This document shows, piece after piece, positions 21,376 to 31,850 of a DNA stretch of 64,000 bases. Source of the DNA: Piezodorus guildinii (Eukaryota > Arthropoda > Insecta > Hemiptera > Pentatomidae); assembly GCA_023052935.1 (NCBI GenBank), contig CM041297.1:110165563-110229562 (forward strand), read 5' to 3'. A program made the position numbers and the translations under genes. The stretch's first letter is position 1, and every line of letters begins with the position of its first letter. The notes under the pieces were generated by a model. It searched no databases and was not told where the DNA came from. It saw nothing but the letters and a program-made list of their open reading frames with translations.

Positions 21376-22764
21376 ATACTAATATTAGGTACATGTTTTT
21401 GAACTTATTAATTAGTCATTGTTTAATTTATTCTCATCTCATTGGACATTTTTGAATAAGGAATTCCCATACGTATTTATAGCCGAAAAAAATAAATTTG
21501 AAAAATCTCTGTAGACCTTATTTCCTTATTTATTCATTCTTATTTGGTTATTAATATTTTTTTTTAAGTTTACTTAATTTGATATTCATAAAAAACCTTA
21601 GCATAGACTAAGGATTTTTTTATCAAGTAAAAATAATAAAAATCATTTGAAAAAAAAATCAAAACAACCGTATTTCAAATTTTAATAAGACTCTTTTTGA
21701 AATAGTTTAGATTGCAATTTACTCCAGAAAAGAGATTATATAAAGAATAATTCTCAATAGAGGGATGATACAATTCACCTAGGGCTTATGTAAATTCACC
21801 TAGGCCTGATTGGCTATAAATATCCCGGTGTGAACCCTTCCTCTTTGTAGGCCTTCTATCTACCGCTTCATTATTCCACCGGCTACAAAAGGGATTTCCT
21901 TCAGTGGGTTGCTTGATAAACTTTCAGTTCGAGCAAGAGAAAGCAAATAGTATTCTCTAAAAGATTAGTCAATTTTATTTTATCCTAAAAGATAAAGGAA
22001 TAACTTTAATCCAAACTCACCGATAACTAAAAAATATCGTTTTCCAGTGATAAAAATATAAGAAAGATTGACGTACAGCCGGTTTCGCATTGCGATTGTC
22101 ACACCTTTTTTGTTTATAATGTATTATTATAAATAACTTTATGATTAATCTGTATATTTACTGAATCATTTTAAAATTGTCTAACTTGTGATATAAACAC
22201 TAAGATTGTGTTGTTTTCGGTCAATGTACACAGTTTCATAGAATAATCTTCAGCCTAGACTTTTTTCATTGAGAGGAGGCCAATAAATTCGAAATTATAA
22301 GTTGTATGTATCAATTTTAAAATGAACTAAAAAAAAATTTAAATCTTTAACTCTACACAACGGAAAATATTTTATGTTCAGTACATATAGAGATTTGAAC
22401 TGTACAGTGAGGTGATTAAGATAAAACCACGCTCCGCTGCCAAATATTTCTTTCTATTTTTGTGTAACCACTTTTTAGAGGATACATATGCTTTTCCATA
22501 CCCAATGGTAACCAAATGGGTGAAATAACAGTATAAATAACTATTCTTTCATACCCCTGATATGAACCCGAGGATTGGAGAATAGAAGGAAAGTGTTCTA
22601 TTCAATTGACTACCCATTGTTTTCTCAATTTAATTTCTTCAATGTTTTATTTTAGTCTCTTACCAGACCCACCCTGGGCACGTGTACGACTACGATGATA
22701 ATTAGTGAAATTTTGGATTCGCAATAAAACAAAATCACTATTATTCATTAGAAAGCAAAAGGAG
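21376..22764. other. Intergenic DNA, no gene seen
   Basis: AT-rich. At about 21,808-21,828 'cctgattggctataaatatc' combines an inverted CCAAT-like and a TATA-like motif, but no gene follows it on either side. I treat the motif as unproven. Confidence 0.45.
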
Positions 22765-22832
22765 CGGAAAATTTAGATCTTCCACTTTAGTAGCATCCGA
22801 TTAGGTACAGTAGCATAAAAGTGTTAAAATAA
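22765..22832 (+). mobile_element. SINE family A, 3'-end fragment
   Basis: A short, diverged match to the last part of the SINE ('gtagcatccgattaggtaca', 'gtagcataaaagtgttaaaa'). Confidence 0.5.
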
Positions 22833-23138
22833 TTAAAAAACATAATGTTTAAAAGGCAGAAGTAGGAAGTGGCATTACTGAGTTCTTTACCAAACTTCAA
22901 GTTCACTTATGTGGAAGAAGGAAATAAAAAAAAGACATCACTTTCCAACTGCATCTATGGCAGTTGTTTAAATCATACATCTTTATCCTTTTGACATTTC
23001 AATGATTCTGATCGTAAAACTATAGCTCGCTATCTGCTATGTACGTAATAGTTTTACTTTCTGTACGTTAGATGTTTTGATTAAATACATAATTATGATA
23101 CTGGTTAGATAAAAATTAATCCGCAGAAAGTGTACTTC
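22833..23138. other. Intergenic DNA, no gene seen
   Basis: AT-rich with no supported feature before the mariner terminal repeat. Confidence 0.5.
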
Positions 23139-23140
23139 TA

Positions 23141-23530
23141 TTGGGTTGTTTCACATGAAATGTCCGTTTTTATAGTTTCTGAAATACATAAAGGATTTCG
23201 CAGGTCTCTGTTGTTCTGTTTCTTCCGAATGTTTACATATTTAAAGTAAACAGTTACTAATCCTCTACCTTTGTATTATAAACATTAGCTTCCCAATCAA
23301 TTACCCAATTTTTAGTATACCTCCAAATATGAACATGGAAACACGCGATTTTCGAGTAATATTTTTGTACGAGTTTAAACTCGGCCTTCAGCAGCTGAGG
23401 CCGCTAGAAATATTTGCAAGGCGATTGGGGAAGGGAGTGTTAATCAACGGACTATTCGCTGTTGGTTTGCTCAGTTTTCAGCTGGGAATACCGACTTGGA
23501 AAACTTGCCCCGAGGAAAACCAAATTATTC
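23141..23530 (+). mobile_element. Left end of a mariner-type transposon (truncated)
   Basis: The 30-bp terminal repeat starts 'ttgggttgtttcacatgaaa' at 23,141, next to a TA dinucleotide (the mariner target). The transposase N-terminus starts at 23,329 (or the Met at 23,335): METRDFRVIFLYEFKLG, then a frame change near 23,388, then a helix-turn-helix-like region (AARNICKAIGEG, CWFAQFSAG, TDLENLPRG). Homology ends near 23,530. The DDE catalytic half and the right terminal repeat are missing. The same family is represented by the complementary right end at 52,298-52,928. Confidence 0.85.
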
Positions 23531-23581
23531 GAAAAGTAGCCTGTGGAGTGTTCTTAATAACATTTTAAATTTATAATTAAT

Positions 23582-23993
23582 GTTTTTTTTTTTGTTTTTT
23601 TTTATAGCATATTTATTTATATCTACAACTGTATTACAAAAAATACATCAAGTAAATGTGATGATAATATAGAAAAATGGCAGCACTCTAAAAATATTTT
23701 AAACTAGAAGGTCTCGTGGCTGTCTTCTTTTCAGACGCCTCGGAGGATTGTCAGCGATCGAAGAGGAAGCAAGGATTGAAACTAATGGATTGGAGTGGGA
23801 ATGGAGTTTGTCATGAAAGGAACGGTACCTGGTTCGGGCTAAGTCAGCGACATATGGAATATTAAGGTCTTTATGAATGAGTTTGTTTGTGACAAAATAA
23901 GGAGAATTGAGGATTTTCTGAAGGATTTTGGATTGTAAGGATTGGATACGAGAAGAATTCGATGGCTTAGTAGAGCCCCATAGCTCTACTCCG
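23582..23993 (-). mobile_element. 5'-truncated jockey-type LINE fragment (subfamily A) with TSD
   Basis: Perfect 10-bp direct repeats 'tataattaat' at 23,572-23,581 and 23,994-24,003 bound a 412-bp insertion. The content is the RT C-terminal codons (minus strand 'ggctctactaagccatcga', 'ccgaggcgtctgaaaag') and the 3' UTR, ending in a T-run on the plus strand. It is closely related to the 5,202-5,647 copy: both share the string 'tttaaactagaaggtctc' instead of the usual C-terminal codons. Confidence 0.88.
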
Positions 23994-24003
23994 TATAATT
24001 AAT

Positions 24004-25250
24004 CTTAAAAAAAAAAATGTATTGAATAAGTATTAGTAATAAATGACTCCGTACTAAACTTGTAATATAATGTTAAGATTGAGCGTGTATTTGAGTCTTT
24101 GCGGTTTTACAAGAGGTCCGCTGTATTGATCATGGTTAATTTAAGGATGATTAAACCTACGATTCCAAAAATAACAAGTAAAGTAGTTAGATGAAATTGA
24201 TTACAAGCATGTACATGATATGATTTCTAACTCAGTTTTCAAATGAATTTCCTCTTTAAGGAAAAATATCTTTATCCAAATAAAGTTTAATCTTGGATCG
24301 GTTCCCTTAATGGGAACTGATAAAACAGGAATATGCTTAAGTCTACTGGGACATCGAAACCGTTTGGAATAGGAAACTAATAAGAAAACTGTTTCACACT
24401 TATCCGACAATCTTCTAGATACATTAAGGTCACTTCGAACTATGTGTTAGTTGCTAGAATCGAGTGATATATACTAAGTAGACAGAATAAACGCCGATAA
24501 TCAACGCTGAAGGTGCTAAGACTGAAATATTGGGATAGCTAAGACTGATGGATGCTGGAGGATATATTGCAGGAGCTTGAAGGGATAAGATCTATTTCCT
24601 AACCCAAGAGCCTTCTAGGGATAATAAATGGCTCCACGTCCGAGCAACTTCTTACCTATTAACACGGCCTTATTTAAGCTGGTTTCTTTTTTATACTTTT
24701 TTTTTCATGGTCATTTGCCATTTCAAGTTTCTTAAGATTGTTCATTTAAGGTATACATCTATTTTCTCATGGTATAATATGGATAAGAGCCAACAAAGTA
24801 GTCCGTTATTTCCTCCCGTTCCTTCGCTCGTAGTGCTCATCGTGTTTTGGGTAAATCATTAATTAATAAATACTTATTATTAACTATATATTTACATCAT
24901 ATCGTAAAGTTCTAAAGAACGAACATCCGTAGAAAGGATCGACATTATAATAACCTACAATATTAGCACATGACAATCCCACTGTTGAAAGGTAAAAATT
25001 GAGATTTGAATTTTTATTGTGTATTCTTAGTATTGCTAGAAAACTTTATCTATAAATAAATGTATAAATGATCTAATTTGATTGTAAATGGTCAAATTTT
25101 GTTGACCGGTTTCCGTTTGATATTAGATACATTCTGTACCGGAGTGTGCAAAGACTCAGTTTACGCTGGAGCGATAAGATGGACACTCGGCACCAGACAC
25201 TCTTGTAGGTCCAAAGACGAACTCTGTTTATGGTATATAGAACTAAATAT
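24004..25250. other. Intergenic DNA, no gene seen
   Basis: 1.2 kb with no supported gene or repeat. The last 18 bases before the next element belong to its TSD (25,251-25,268). Confidence 0.5.
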
Positions 25251-25268
25251 TTATATTATTTATAATTG

Positions 25269-25481
25269 CCTCGCGCGGATCTCATTACCGCGTATGGGGA
25301 GCGTCCCACGGGTGGCGGATGTGGGGATGGTCGGTGGAATTTCCTCGGAAGCTCCTCCCGGCTAAGTCCGATGGACTCGCTGACCAACAATGAGAGCGGC
25401 CCTCCAGGCTTGCTGGAGGGTGTGACGTAGGTTCGAACGCCCTACTCACATATTTTAGTTCAAAAAATACAACAAACAGTC
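25269..25481 (+). promoter_or_regulatory. 5' UTR of the RTE element
   Basis: About 210 bp, clearly GC-richer than the flanks. It contains an imperfect inverted repeat around 'cctccaggcttgctggagg' (25,401-25,419), which could fold into a short hairpin. Promoter function is inferred from position. Confidence 0.45.
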
Positions 25482-28447
25482 ATGGATTCCTCTGAGGTAA
25501 AACGCCCATTATCCGGAAGTAAACTAGTCCCCCGTTCGGGTCTCCGGGTGGGGACTGCTTCAGAGGAATCTAGGCGCAAGATGAAAAGTAGAGATCTAAC
25601 AATAGGGACGTGGAACGTTAGAAGTTTAAATACGGCAGGGGGGTTAAAGTCGGTCGCGAATGAAGTTAAGGTGTACCATTTAGATATCGTTGAATTACAA
25701 GAGGTTCGCTGGCCAGGGGAGGATTCGTTAACAGAAGGAAAGTATACTATTTGGTACGGGGGGAGCGTTAATTATTGTTTAGGTACCGGGTTTCTGATTA
25801 GGAATAGATTTCTTTCCGCATTACGGGATGTACAGTTCTTTAGTGAAAGAATATCGGTTGCTATATTTCAGGGTCGTTGGTCTAAAATCGCGTTTATAAA
25901 CATTCATTCTCCCACCGAAGATAGTGATGATGAAGTAAAATGCGAATTTTATGATAAACTAGAGTCGGTTTACGATAAGTTACCGCGAAATTACATTAAA
26001 ATAATACTAGGTGACGCGAACGCAAAGGTTGGAAGGGAAGAAGTATATCGTCCTACAATCGGTAAAGAAAGTTTGCACGAATATAGTAATGATAATGAGA
26101 CCTGACTAATAAACTTTGCCATTTCAAAAAACCTAATAATCAAAAGTACTACGTTTAAACATAAGGACATTCATAAGTATACGTGGACATCGCCGGATGG
26201 ACAAACTCGGAATCAAATAGATCATGTTTTAGTACAAAACAGATGGCAAAGTAGCATAATTAACGTGAGATCGTATCGTGGTGCAGAATGCGGTTCTGAT
26301 CATGGATTAGTAATCGCGAAACTTCGACAAAAACTAAATACAAAAAAGAGAACACCGAACTATATTCATCCCGAGAATTTTGATGTTGTTAAATTGAACA
26401 ACCCCGAAATTAGAAAACAATTCGCGATAGAAGTAAAAAATAGGTTCGATGCTTTGGAATCTTCAGACGAGGAACACGAAGATGTAAACAAATTATGGGA
26501 AGGGATCAGGGATAACATTAAAGAGGTCGGTAACTTATGTCTTGGGAAAATCGAAAATAAAAAGAACAAACCTTGGTTCGACAGGGATTGTCAAAATATG
26601 TGTGAAAAAAGAAAAACCGCTAAACTGAATTTCTTAAATAATCCAAGCGATAATAATGTGGCTTACTTTCGGTTAGTAAAAAACGAAACTTCAAAATTCT
26701 TAAAAAATAAGAAAAGAGAGTATCTTAAAGGCAAAATAATAGAAATAGAAAAACATAGAAGCGAAAATAACGTAAGAGAGATGTACAAAGGTATAAACAA
26801 ATCGCGTAAAAGATTTGAACCTCTATTGAATGGGGTTAAAGATGCGAATAACAACATAATTGCGGATCCGACTGAGATATTAAATAAATTTAAACAACAC
26901 TTTGACGGCATTCTAAATACGGAAAATAATATTCAATCTCCTCCCTCTGAATACCAGAGCGCTGAACCATGGGTAGATGCACCGAGTAAAGAGGAAGTTG
27001 AAATGACGATAGGAAAATTAAAACGGTATAAAGCTGCAGGAAATGATAATATCACGAGTGAATTAATCAAAGCGTGTGGAGAAGCGGGCGTTTCCAAATT
27101 ACATGTTTTAGTTAAAAAGATCTGGGAAAATGAAAAAATACCCGAAGAATGGAAAGAATCAATACTTATTCCGATCCACAAAAAAGGACCGAGGACGGAT
27201 TGTAACAACTATCGTGGGATCTCTCTTCTCCCAGTACGCTATAAAAAATATTCTCGTCAATACTAACTAACCGAATCACGGAATACGCTGAGGAAATTAT
27301 CGGAGACTACCAATGTGGTTTTAGGCGGAATCGCTCGACTATTGATCAAATATTTTCCTTACGTTAAATATTAGAGAAGAAGCTGGAATACAACGGTGTA
27401 GTCCATCAACTTTATATAGATTTTAAAAAGGCTTATGATTCCATAGACCGTCAGAAGCTATATAACATCACGATTGAACAGGGGATACCTAAAAAGTTAG
27501 TAAACCTAGTAGAGATGTGTTTGTCGGAAACATTTCATAAAGTTAGAATCGGTCATAATTACTCCGAGAGATTTGAGGTGCGATCGGGTTTGAAACAGGG
27601 TGACTCCCTTTCACCTGTTTTGTTTAATATAGCCTTAGAATATGTTATAGAAAAGGTGATGTGTACCGAGAAAGGCTTAAATATGGGTGACAAGATTCCG
27701 GTTTTGGGGTATGCCGATGATTTGGTACTACTAGGTGAAGACACGGAAACCATACAACTAAATACAAGTGTGTTAATAAAAACCTGTAAACAAATAGGTC
27801 TCGAATTAAATACCGATAAGACGAAATATATGATTAGTTGCAGAAATGGTGGCGATCTTGATGATATTTATATTTCAGGTCATACTTTTGAACACGTAGA
27901 GAAATTCAAGTATTTAGGTTCAATGATAACAAGAAAAAATGAAATCCAGGAAGAAATAAAGTCTCGGTTAAAGGTGGGAAATGCGTGTTATTATTCAGTT
28001 GCTAAATTACTTAGCTCGCGGCTTCTGTCTAAAAACTTAAAGGTTAGAATTTATAAAAATATTATTCTTCCAACGGTTATTTACGGATGCGAAACGTGGC
28101 CGCTTATTTTGAAGGATGAACAACGGCTTAAGGTTTTCGAGAATAAGGTACTGCGTAAAATATTTGGTCCGAAGAGTGATGAGGCCACTGGGGAGTTTAG
28201 AAGGTTGCACAACGCGGAATTGCGGAGTTTGTACCCTGTGAATATAATTGAGTTGATAGCATCGCGGAGACTCAAATGGGCGCGTAAAGTTGTTGGGCTT
28301 AGTGAGGAACGGATTCCGAGAAAGTTGGTATTCGCTGAACCGTCTGGTAGGCGTCCGAAAGGTAGGCCGAAGCGTCGATGGTAGGATTGCATTAAGGCTG
28401 ATCTCGGGGGCTTGGGCTTGACCGGTGAACATTGGACGAGTCTATGA
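25482..28447 (+). pseudogene. RTE-type endonuclease-reverse transcriptase, four lesions
   Basis: The ATG at 25,482 opens the frame. The AP endonuclease shows IGTWNVRSLNTAG, LQEVRWPG with the catalytic Glu, GDANAKVG and, near 26,290, SDHGLV with the catalytic His. RT motifs are ESILIPIHKKGP, DCNNYRGISLL, YQCGFRRNRSTIDQ, YIDFKKAYDSIDR, GLKQGDSLSPVLFN and the catalytic YADD in GYADDLVLLGED. The C-terminus has YGCETWPL, LRKIFGP and a basic RRPKGRPKRRW. Lesions: in-frame TGA at 26,103; a +1 frameshift in the A-run at about 27,240-27,247; TAA at 27,365 in the second frame; TAG at 28,382 just before the normal end at 28,445-28,447. Everything else stays open, so decay is modest. The product would nick target DNA and copy the element RNA. 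Confidence 0.93.
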
Positions 28448-28518
28448 AGGCGAAGTTTGGTGGTATCGGCATCGAACCTTAGGGTTCGGTAAGCCTATTA
28501 TTATATTATTTATGATTG

Positions 28519-29940
28519 TGTTATTCATATTATTTTCAATTGATATTGGAGAATCATAATCATTGCTTTATTCTCCATTTTGATCCGAATACGTGGTCTT
28601 TTAAAGCATGTAAATATCATTTGTAGTTTGGTTTTTATAAGCGTTTTCATAATCGTTGCATATTTGTCAAATTCGACCGGTTATCTTCGCATAACTCTTT
28701 TTTCGTCCTGAACTAAAAGGGTTAAAAAACATTACCCATTTATGAACTAAATACAAAAGACTAACTTTTTTTTCTGCTCTTCTCCTTGTAGTTATGAATG
28801 GAGATGGGAAAACAACAGTTTTCTTGTACTAATATAATTCTTTTTTCCTGTTAATAAGTAGGATATGAGAACTGTTTCCATCACCGCAGGACGGCACTCT
28901 AATTAGATGAGGCCCGCATAACATCTGAGGATGTGGTTCTTTTCTTTTCATTAATGTATTTCAATAGAAAGTAGGTATATAAAACATTGTAGAATAGTAA
29001 ATCAAATAAGAGTTGTAATTTTATTTAGTTGTATTAATATGTATAAACTGTGTGTTCTTGATTTTAAATAAGTTTAGCGTGTCTCTAGGCTATGTCAATA
29101 AATGTTTCTTTTAAAAAAGTTTATCGAAAACAATGTTTATAAACTTATTTAAAAGATAATTGTAAAGTCTTAATTTCAGGCCTTCATGGTGCCTTTGTGA
29201 GGATATTTCAAAGAGTGTTATCTGACTGTAGGTTCTAGGTTTATGGATTTATTATGATGGAGGAGTTATTGACTGAAGGCTACTACTTATGAATAGAGAA
29301 GTTGGTTGGGGGTGCTAAATCACACTATTAATAAAGTGTTGTTATTTTTGTGTACCGACTTTTCTGCCTATATTTGAAGCCTTCATCAGGTTGCCTCAAA
29401 GAGGGGGAACACTTGATTATGCCGTTAAAAAAAATCAACAATATTTTTAATCATCAAAAGTGGAATATTTCCGATCCATTAATTCAATTTTTATTTTTAA
29501 ATATTAATTTGCACATTTCTATAATACAAGTACAATCAGCCAATGTGCGAAAGCAATGCTGACATGTAAGGCATGGGAAAGGATCAGTACCAAGCTAAAC
29601 ATCTATCCTGACGTGTCGAATATTAATTAACGCTGGTTTTTAATTTCTTTATTTCCAGATCGGCTGCGTGAGCCATACATGGTTTTTTAACATAAAAAGA
29701 ATAGTTATTACAACTGGTAACAATAGAAAATGTTGGGGTATAGTCTCATACACAAGACACCCGTAACGATAATACATTTATAATTACCATTAACGCTGGT
29801 GATTTCTTATCCAGTACCTTTTTAATCTCCTTTCAGATTCATGGGTATGTCGACTGAAGACGTGTCTTCGATAAGCCTGTTTGTATGCAAGTATAAGTTA
29901 TTATTGCGATATCGATGATGAAGAGTCCTAATGTGTTCGT
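28519..29940. other. Intergenic DNA, no gene seen
   Basis: AT-rich and unassigned. A small GC-richer patch lies near 28,885-28,935 (with 'tctaattagatgag'). Confidence 0.5.
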
Positions 29941-29949
29941 CGACTGTTA

Positions 29950-30135
29950 GTATGTTTAAGAATGGTTGGATGGCCAAACGGGATAGCGCGTGTTCACCGG
30001 ATGTTGCTCGGCAACCTAATAAATCGAAGGCTGAAGACTTGGGTTCGCGTCTCGGGAGGAGTGGAGTACGCAGGCTTTTATCTCTGGCATTAATCTTCCA
30101 CCTTCTCCCGGCCCGAGTAAATTTTCTAATTGATT
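29950..30135 (+). mobile_element. Possible tRNA-derived SINE, family E
   Basis: 'tggatggccaaacgggatag' resembles an A box and 'gggttcgcgtctcg', about 75 bases later, resembles a B box. The block is GC-rich and ends near 'gagtaaattttc'. No second copy or clear TSD was found, so the call is tentative. Confidence 0.4.
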
Positions 30136-31065
30136 AAAGAGGCGATGTAGAAGCGATAACGTTCCAAGTAAGTTTGAAAACAAATTAAATTGAATGCTTT
30201 CTTAATAATAATAAGATAAACCATTAAAATATTGCATTAAAGGAGAAGTCTTCATTAATAGCGACTATTAGTAAATAATATTGATCTATAGAATGTTTTG
30301 CAATATAAAGAGAAAGAAGTAGCGTGAGACAAAAGTCTCTTATTCTTCCTTTTCCACTATTACGTCCAAAGACGTTAAATTAATGTTCTTTTAAACTGGA
30401 GCTATGGAGAAACTTCCTAATCTTCTTTCCTTCAAAGAACGATAATCTTACAAGGGTATTCCGATTCAACTTTGAGCTTAGCAATTTCGTAGGTGCTACT
30501 TTGTCCTAAAAAAGATTTATTACAAAAGTCTGGCCTCAATTCCTCATGCAATTAGTGAGGCGAGTTAGAAGTTTAAATGAGAAGTGTTTCAAAGGACTTT
30601 TCTTTTAGTTTTGTTACAGATGTAATACTTTTTCATTTTCACAAATCCTCTCAGGCGGCCTTATTGGTTTTTTGGTCTTTAAAAGTAGAATTGTATTATA
30701 TTAAATTTCAATAAAATCTTTTAATTCAATGAAATGGAGCCATAAAGAAAATGAGTTATTTGAAATTTTCTTACCAACTTGTTATTTTACTTTTAAAATC
30801 CTTATTAATTAATAAATATTTCTTGATCGTGCCGTGTGTAACATCAAGAGACCCCAATTCTAAATACTCCAGGGGTTGAGCGGGTTAGTATCTATACGGT
30901 TACACGTAAATTTCATTCAATATTTACTTTTGGATTAAGCATATAAATGCGTACTTTTTTTTTTACATGCATATGGTTTGAAAACGACTGTTCTATTTCT
31001 GTATAAAGTCGAATGAAAGTGGGATAACTTTGATTTTAAAGAATGGGAACAGGACCAGCAAGGGA
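30136..31065. other. Intergenic DNA, no gene seen
   Basis: AT-rich with no supported gene. A short stretch near 30,850-30,900 has 'ggttgagcgggttag', a weak A-box-like string without a B box. Confidence 0.5.
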
Positions 31066-31850
31066 AAGATACCAAGCTTCAAACGAAAATGTAATTAGTA
31101 TGTATTTTTTTAAATTGATATGGCTAGTTTACACTTCTTTCTGAATGTTTTTTAAATTTATAACACCCAAAAACAATGGTTGATGTTTCTTTTGGCTGGG
31201 TGTATGTAACTTTCACATTGTAATTAACATTGCTACAATTCCATTAAATTTTTATGTGAAAATTATTACAATATACACGGCGTAAACCAACATCCGTAAA
31301 TATAATGAATTAATAATTATAAGACATTATAATAGACATAGACTTTCAAATTCCTTGAATCCATCTTATTCAAAAATTATTAATCCAAATTTTCTGAATT
31401 AATCTGTTTTTTGTTTTTTTACATCTCAAGACTGAAACCTCAACTAAGTAATTTATTATGATGGGGATCTTCCAAGTGGTTTAGTTAAAAACCAATGTTT
31501 TTTTGCGAAAAAGCATCTTAATTTTTGTATTTTGTATGGTTATCATACTTTTTTAATTAGGCATATTTAATATATATACTTAATTAGGCATTATTTAATT
31601 AATTAAACATATATACAGCACCATTTCTTCTTTAGATAAGCTAAATGAGAAATACCAAGCTTCAAAGAAAAATTGATTAGTATGTATTTGTTTAATGTAC
31701 TAAATCAAAATGTGCCTTAATCTTTAGTGAAATCAATATGGCTAGTTTACACGTCTTTCTAAATATTTATTTAAATTCATCACACCCAAAAATAATTGTT
31801 CTCATTGATGAGTCTTTTGACCGCGGTAACTTTCACTTTATAACGTTTTT
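31066..31850 (+). repeat. Imperfect direct repeat, two units
   Basis: Unit 1 (about 31,066-31,225) and unit 2 (about 31,652-31,850) share 'ataccaagcttcaaa', 'gattagtatgtattt', 'atatggctagtttacac', 'ttctttctgaat' versus 'tctttctaaat', 'cacacccaaaaa' and 'gtaactttcac' in the same order. Unit 2 carries an extra segment. It is non-coding, and the origin may be a local duplication or two copies of an unknown dispersed repeat. Confidence 0.65.

Larger units (their letters stand above)
25269..28500 (+). mobile_element. Full-length RTE-type LINE with 18-bp TSD
   Basis: 3,232 bp bounded by 'ttatattatttataattg' at 25,251-25,268 and the same 18-mer with one substitution at 28,501-28,518. It has a short GC-rich 5' UTR (25,269-25,481), a single ORF for endonuclease plus reverse transcriptase, and a very short 3' UTR ending 'ggtaagcctatta'. 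Total length, a single main ORF, the TWNVRSL start and the short UTR fit the RTE group. The GC-rich 5' UTR contrasts with the AT-rich surroundings. The ORF has four lesions, so the copy is inactive. Confidence 0.93.

Noticed and set aside
21808..21828. CCAAT/TATA-like promoter
   Set aside because: No gene or transposon ORF follows within reach. In AT-rich DNA such motifs are expected by chance.
28037..28432. Long antisense frames opposite the RTE reverse transcriptase
   Set aside because: Shadows of the sense frame, with no features of their own.
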